From Iris pallida (lineage: Eukaryota; Streptophyta; Magnoliopsida; Asparagales; Iridaceae), in assembly GCA_029216955.1 (NCBI GenBank), contig JANAVB010002199.1, forward strand, positions 13,757,417-13,821,416: a stretch of DNA of 64,000 nt, written 5' to 3'. Of the stretch, positions 58,601-64,000 are shown one piece after another. Position 1 is the stretch's first letter; every line of letters begins with the position of its first letter. Made by a program: the position numbers and the translations under genes. The notes beneath the pieces were generated by a model. The model was not told the origin of the DNA and did not search any database. It worked only from the letters and a program-made list of their open reading frames with translations.

Positions 58601-58858
58601 AAGGAGTGGTGGTAGGTGGGGGGTTTATTTCGGTTCATGATGAACCAACATAATTAAACCAATCTGAGCTGAACCCATAGCAAAGCTGAAGCAGAGTATA
58701 AAAGCAGAAAGTAAAGTGCAGAAATAAAATTGCAGAAAATTAATTAACATAAAATTAAAGGAATTTAAATACAGAGCAATACATGATAAATATAAAATAT
58801 TTACATTTAAACAGTACATGCATTCTAAAAATACGTATTCTGGGAATGGGAAGTGACA
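55676..58858 (-). repeat. 3' LTR of chromovirus C
   Basis: 3183 bp, the longest of the three full LTRs. It includes the minisatellite at about 57178-58137. Same ends (TGTCAC..GTGACA) and same TTTAAAAG core promoter word near 58590. Confidence 0.9.
57178..58137. repeat. LTR minisatellite, third array
   Basis: Same unit family as 10196-11030, with the most units of the three arrays. Confidence 0.9.
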
Positions 58859-59026
58859 TCTCTACCCTCCTTAGAAAAATTTCGTCCTCGGAATTTCAAA
58901 TCCAAGCATGATAGAAACATCAGAGCTGAACTACTCTAGGTATAAGCAATTTAAGTAAGCAATCATTCTACAATGTCAATAGTATGTAACATATCTATGT
59001 TGAACATTCTACGATACCAAGCAATT

Positions 59027-62000
59027 CTACTCGTAAGGTGGCAAGCATGAGGAGTTAAGACAACCAAGGTATACAGAAAGAGATATACCTTGTGAGTCAA
59101 ACAGGTGCGGATACCGTGATCGGATATCATCCTCACGTTCCCACGTTGACTCCCCTAAAGAGTGATGACCCCAAGCAACCCGGACAAGACTAATTGTTCG
59201 GTTCTTGAGTATCTTCTCTCCTCGGTCCAAAATAGACACAGGCTGTTCCTCGTAAGACAGGTTGGTACCAACAACCAGCTCAGAATGATCAAGAATATGG
59301 CTTGGGTCTGATACATACCTTCGTAACTGAGATACATGAAATACGTCATGCACCTCTCGTAACGAAGGTGGAAGGGATAAACGATAAGCAACATCGCCTA
59401 TCCTCTCAAGAATAACAAATGGGCCCACGTACCGCGGACTCAACTTCCCGCGAACGCCAAACCTAATGACCCCACGGGTAGGTGAGATCCGCAAGAACAC
59501 GTGGTCCCCAACAAAAAACTCTAGCGGCCTACGATGCTGGTCCGCCCAATGACGATGCCGATCCTGTGCAACTCGAAGTCGCTCTCTAATTCCTTTGACT
59601 AATTCAACTGTCTGAACAATCATTTCCGGGCCTAACATCTTTCTCTCTCCGATATCATCCCATGCTAGTGGCGACCTACACTTCTTACCATATAGTGCTT
59701 CAAACGGCGCCATCTGGATACTGGCTTGATAACTGTTGTTATAAGAAAACTCAACTAAGTGCAGGTGGCTCTCCCAAGATCCTCCAAAATCTAGGGTGCA
59801 AGCTCGCAATATATCTTCTAGGGTCTGAATTGTTCTTTCTGATTGCCCGTCCGTCTGTGGATGGTAACCCGTGCTAAATCTTAACTTGGTACCCAAGCTA
59901 TGATGTAAGTTCTTCCAAAAATGTGATGTAAAACGGGTATCTCTGTCTGACACAATACTGACTGGGACCCCATGCTGCCTGACTATCTGCTGCATATACA
60001 ATTCTGTCAACTTCTCCGTAGATTGACCTACTCTAAAAGGAAGAAAGTGCGCCACCTTTGTAAGCCGATCTACTATCACCCAAATAGCATTTTTACCACT
60101 TGGTGATCTTGGTAAACCGGTCACAAAGTCCATTGTAATATGTTCCCACTTCCATTCCGGAATAGGAAGCGGTTGCAATAACCCAGCTGGCCTCTGCTGT
60201 TCTGCCTTCACTTGCTGACATACCAAGCAACGGGAAACGAATCTAGCTATCTCCCTCTTCATCTCGTTCCACCAGAAGTGCTGCTTGATATTTTGGTACA
60301 TCTTGGTCCCTCCAGGGTGTATAGAATACTGAGAGCTGTGAGCTTCTGCCATAACCTCCTGTCTGATATCTCCACTAGGCACACATAGACGTGACCCAAA
60401 CCTAAGTGTACCATCTTCATGAATTCTCATCTCCTTCCTGAGTCCTGACTCACATTCTGTCCTAAGCTTCTGAATCTTTGGGTCTTGTGCCTGAGCTGCC
60501 TTGATCCTATCTACCAAGTTGGATTGAACTTGTAGACTCGCCAGAACTCCTACATCACTAGGAAGTAAAACCTCGATGCCCATCTCCTGAAGGTCTTCTA
60601 AGATATGCTTCTGTGTTGTTAACATAAATGCGCCGCCTCTCCTGCTGAGAGCGTCTGCTACCACATTAGCCTTGCCTGGATGATACTGAAGCTCCACGTC
60701 ATAGTCCTTAATCAACTCCAACCATCTTCTCTGCCTCATGTTCAGTTCCTTCTGAGTAAAAATGTACTTCAGACTTTTGTGGTCTGTGTACATGTCCACT
60801 CGATCACCATATAAGTAATGCCTCCATAGCTTCAAAGCAAATACTACTGCCGCTAACTCCAAATCATGAGTTGGATAATTCTTCTCGTGGTCTCGAAGTT
60901 GCCTAGATGCGTATGCTATCACCTTCCCATGCTGCATGAGGACACATCCAAGTCCTTTACCTGACGCATCACAATAAACGGTAAAACCTCCGGGTCCAAC
61001 TGGCAATGTAAGAATAGGCGCTGATATCAACTTCTGCTTCAGATTCTCAAATGATGTCTGGCATTCTGCCGACCAGACGAATGGTACATCCTTCCGTGTC
61101 AAGCGGGTCATGGGTGCTGAAAGCCTTACAAAGTCTGATAAAAACCTTCTGTAATATCCTGCCAATCCCAAGAAACTCCGTACATCTGCTACGGTCTTGG
61201 GTACTGGCCAACTCTCTACTGCTTCTACCTTCTTGGGATCTACTGCTACTCCAGCTCCTGATATGATATGACCCAAAAATGAAATGTGATTCGTCCAGAA
61301 CTCACACTTGCTGAGCTTGGCATACAACTGGTTCTCTCTCAGAACCTGTAACACTTTCCTGAGGTGGTCTTCATGCTCCTCTTCACTAGCAGAGTATACG
61401 AGAATGTCGTCAAGAAACACAACGACAAACTGATCTAAGTATGGCATAAAGATGCGGTTCATCAAATCCATAAATATTGCTGGAGCATTGGTCAAACCAA
61501 ACGGCATTACTAAGAATTCATAATGCCCATACTTCGACCTGAATGCTGTCTTGGAAATGTCCTCCTTCCGAACCCTCACTTGATGATACCCTGAACGAAG
61601 ATCTATCTTGGAGAAAACTCTAGCTTTGCTCAACTGATCAAATAAGTCGTCGATCCTTGGTAGTGGGTATTTGTTCTTTACTGTCGCCGCGTTAAGCTTC
61701 CTATAGTCAATGCACAGTCTGGACGACCCATCCTTCTTCCCTACAAGTACCACTGGTGCTGCTCATGGTGATATGCTAGCTTGGATGAACTTCTTCTCCT
61801 TCAGTTCCTCTATGTGCTGATATACCTTGGCCTGCTCGGAATCCGCCATTCTGTAAACTCAATCTGATATCAGTTTAGTTCCAGGTGCCAATTCTATACT
61901 GAACTCAATATCTCTAACCGGTGGTAGACCTGAAAGTTCTTCAGGAAATAGGTCTACAAACTCTTCAACTACCTTCGGGACCTGAACTTCTTCCATTGCC

Positions 62001-62554
62001 GTTATTACTCCCTGCTCTTGTTGAGTTGTCTCTGATCTGACTAAGGTGAATCTCTTCATGCCTGGAATATCAAAAGATACACTCCCTCTACGACAATCTA
62101 TCGTCGCATGACTGTCTTTCAGCCAGTCCATGCCTAAGATAACGTCAAAATTTCCAACAGGAAATTCTATCAACCGGGCGGGTAAGGAATGCCCGCAAAC
62201 TACAACGCCACATGCTAGAATAACTCTACTAACTCCTACGAGCCCATTGCCAGTGAGTTTATTTAACCTCCCAGGCAATACCTCGAATTATATTCCTAGC
62301 CGTGTTGCAAATTGTGCAGATATAAATGAGTGCGATGCTCCCGAATCAAATAATGCTACTGCGGGATAAGAGGCGACGAGAATGTTACCTGCCACAACAT
62401 CTCCTGATGCCAATGCCTCTTCCAAGGACAGAGTGAATGCCTGCCCTCGACCTCCTTGCTGGTTTCCATGCTGCGGCCTAGCCTGGTGCTGTCGCTGGCC
62501 CCTGCCTTGGTGATGCTGGGGTGGCCTATGCTGGTGTTGCTGCATCGGCGGTCC
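59027..62554 (-). pseudogene. pol: Chromovirus C pro-pol; RT to chromodomain open, upstream broken
   Basis: From 61753 to 59027 a single 908-codon frame carries most of RT ([10 protein letters not shown]), RNase H, integrase and chromodomain without a stop, the longest surviving chromovirus frame here. Upstream, stops lie at 61763-61765 (TGG to TGA at the start of RT), 61859-61861 (CGA to TGA) and 62288-62290 (GAA to TAA in protease). The protease motif DSGASHSF is intact near 62345. Confidence 0.9.
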
Positions 62555-63936
62555 CTACTGCCGAAACATCTGAGCCTGTGGCATTAACGGATGATAGGCC
62601 AATGGTCTCACTGCCACTGCGGGTCCTCGATACTGCCCTGCCCCCGGTGCTGGCAGAGCAGGAAACTGCTGTACTGGTCCTCCTGACTTCGAATTCATGG
62701 GACATATGGTAACCCGATGATCTGGATTTCCACATATCAAACACAGTCTGTTCAATGTCCGACACACATCTCTAGTGTGCCCTATCTTCCCGTAATAAGT
62801 GCAGCCCGCTGGGGGTTGCTGGTTCTTCCTCTGTTGCTGTTACTGCTGCCTGGGTGGTGGTGCTGGCCCTCGCATTGCCACATCGTGAATGCGAATGCCA
62901 AGGGATGGTGCTGTTGTCCGGGGCGTTGCTCCCCCTCCTCCTTCAATCTGACTGTAAGATCTCTTCTGACCTCCAGTCCTCGCCGTGATTCTCTGAATGG
63001 TGATCTCATGCCTTCGGGTCGCCGTCAATACTTCGTCAAAAGTCTGGTAGTTGTGCCCTTCTATCAATTGCAAGAGCTCAAGGTGAAACCCTTGCTAGAA
63101 CCTCATAGCCCTCTGGCTCTCTGTTGCTACCATCTCTGGGGCGAACCTGCTCAATCTGCAGAACTCCGCTGCATAGGCATCTACCGTCTTGCCGGCCTGC
63201 TTGAGGTTGATAAACTTCTGTTGTAGCTCAAACTGCGCCACAACCCCATAGTACTTCGTCTTGGACCTTGCAGTAAAATCGTCCCAAGCAACAGGACGTC
63301 TGATGCCCACTTCCTCTGATTCCCACCAATCACGTGCGAGATCCTGAAGTAACAACTTCACTTGATCCACACGTTCTTCTGCCGGCACCTTAGCTGCTGT
63401 CAGAATAGCCTCAATATCCTTAAGCCATACATCTGCTGAGATGGCATCCCCCGTTCCTTCGAAACGGTGGGGGTTGAACTTGCAAAACCTGGCTGACGCT
63501 CCTGAATCTGTCCTTGCCCCTCTTTCCAAAGCTGTCTGCAATCCTTGGTTAAGTAGTACATTCTGCTCTTGTAACTGAGCGTGCATACGCTGCTGGGCTA
63601 ACATCTAATGTTGCTGAGTAGCCATCATCCCTCTCATAATCTCCAGAAGGGCTGGTGTGTCTACTCCCACAGGGTAGGTGGAACTGTTGGTAGTGGTGGA
63701 ACATCCGGATACTGCGATCCAGCTGCTGCTTCCACTATCACTTCTTCTTGGATGGTCTCTTGAGTTAGTACCGGCCCTTGTTGCTGACCAACATGGTCAG
63801 GTTGTCCGTGTTGCTCTTGTTGTTGTTGTCCAGTCCTGGCAGATGCGGACGAGGTGCCCCTAAGAAAAGGGACAAAAGAACAATCAAACGATCGGACAGG
63901 AAAGATCAATAAAGTCAAAGGATACCGGAATGTCAA
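62555..63936 (-). pseudogene. gag: Chromovirus C gag, heavily mutated
   Basis: Stops at 62840-62842 (CAA to TAA), 63095-63097 (CAG to TAG) and 63605-63607 (CAG to TAG), plus a one-base deletion near 63672 (GGGG to GGG). The first zinc knuckle has lost its second cysteine (C to Y near 62792), while its Gly (GKIGH) is kept where copy A has Trp. The amber before pro-pol (62555-62557) is present. Confidence 0.85.
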
Positions 63937-64000
63937 GCTAGAGTCGAGAGTAACGAATCATGAGATCAAGGGGGAACATGTGTGATTGAGACATCCTATA

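Larger units (their letters stand above)
55676..64000 (-). mobile_element. Chromovirus C (runs off the window)
   Basis: 3' LTR 55676-58858 flanked by CCACG (55671-55675) as for copy A, polypurine tract at 58859-58874, pol, amber, gag to about 63936. The 5' LTR lies beyond the window. It is the duplicate of copy A, lacking the Tat insertion (intact GGCACC at about 63384-63389). It retains the 23-bp protease-RT segment but carries many more nonsense codons in gag and protease. Confidence 0.9.

Overview
This window is plant nuclear DNA, almost certainly from an angiosperm with a large genome. It is a nest of LTR retrotransposons with very little host coding sequence. The plant assignment rests on the retrotransposon lineages (a Tat/Ogre-like Ty3/gypsy element with a second RNase H, and Tekay/Del-type chromoviruses), plant-type introns, and one exon resembling a KRYPTONITE/SUVH4 histone methyltransferase. 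I see no rRNA, tRNA, CRISPR or bacterial features. The species cannot be named from the sequence.

Layout. 1-825: a host exon on the minus strand (22-110) and a MITE-like element. 826-3677: a solo LTR in plus orientation with a GGAAT target-site duplication (TSD). 3683-8681: host/intergenic DNA including a second MITE-like element and what looks like the first part of another LTR. 8682-37072: chromovirus A on the minus strand, LTR-internal-LTR. Its gag is split by a complete 17,036-bp Tat-lineage element (16249-33284, TSD GGCAC). 33950-42814: chromovirus B, sharing the middle LTR with A and ending in a truncated LTR. At 42812-42814 a 3-bp microhomology (GAT) joins that truncated LTR to the inside of the solo LTR. 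From there the whole block 3238-16243 plus 33285 onward is repeated (42812-64000). This second copy carries its own later insertion, a 7.4-kb non-autonomous LTR element D (45246-52663, TSD GTAAC), and a third chromovirus copy C (55676 to the window end).

The most interesting object is the Tat-lineage element. Its LTRs differ at 7 of 947 positions. It has one uninterrupted 2943-codon gag-pro-pol frame whose first AUG lies at the primer binding site. Downstream, on the opposite strand, it carries a gene I can model as five exons (31974 to 27019). All four introns are phase 1 with GT-AG ends, and the gene has its own TATA box. The predicted product is about 1447 residues, with a plant-mobile-domain-like part, basic nuclear-localisation-like clusters and a C-terminal coiled coil; one homopolymer frameshift interrupts it. 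A second small antisense ORF (26103-26471) has its own TATA box. A short GCGCCTA/AGGCGCAGT motif is clustered in the LTR upstream of the TATA box, upstream of the antisense TATA box, in the first antisense intron and in the gag N-terminal coding repeats. It could co-regulate both strands.

How the parts relate: chromoviruses A, B and C are degraded (nonsense codons mostly C-to-T, deletions, no recognisable primer binding site in A or B). They appear to have been multiplied by DNA recombination and tandem duplication rather than by fresh retrotransposition. The Tat element and element D are the youngest events, because each is present in only one of the two duplicated blocks.
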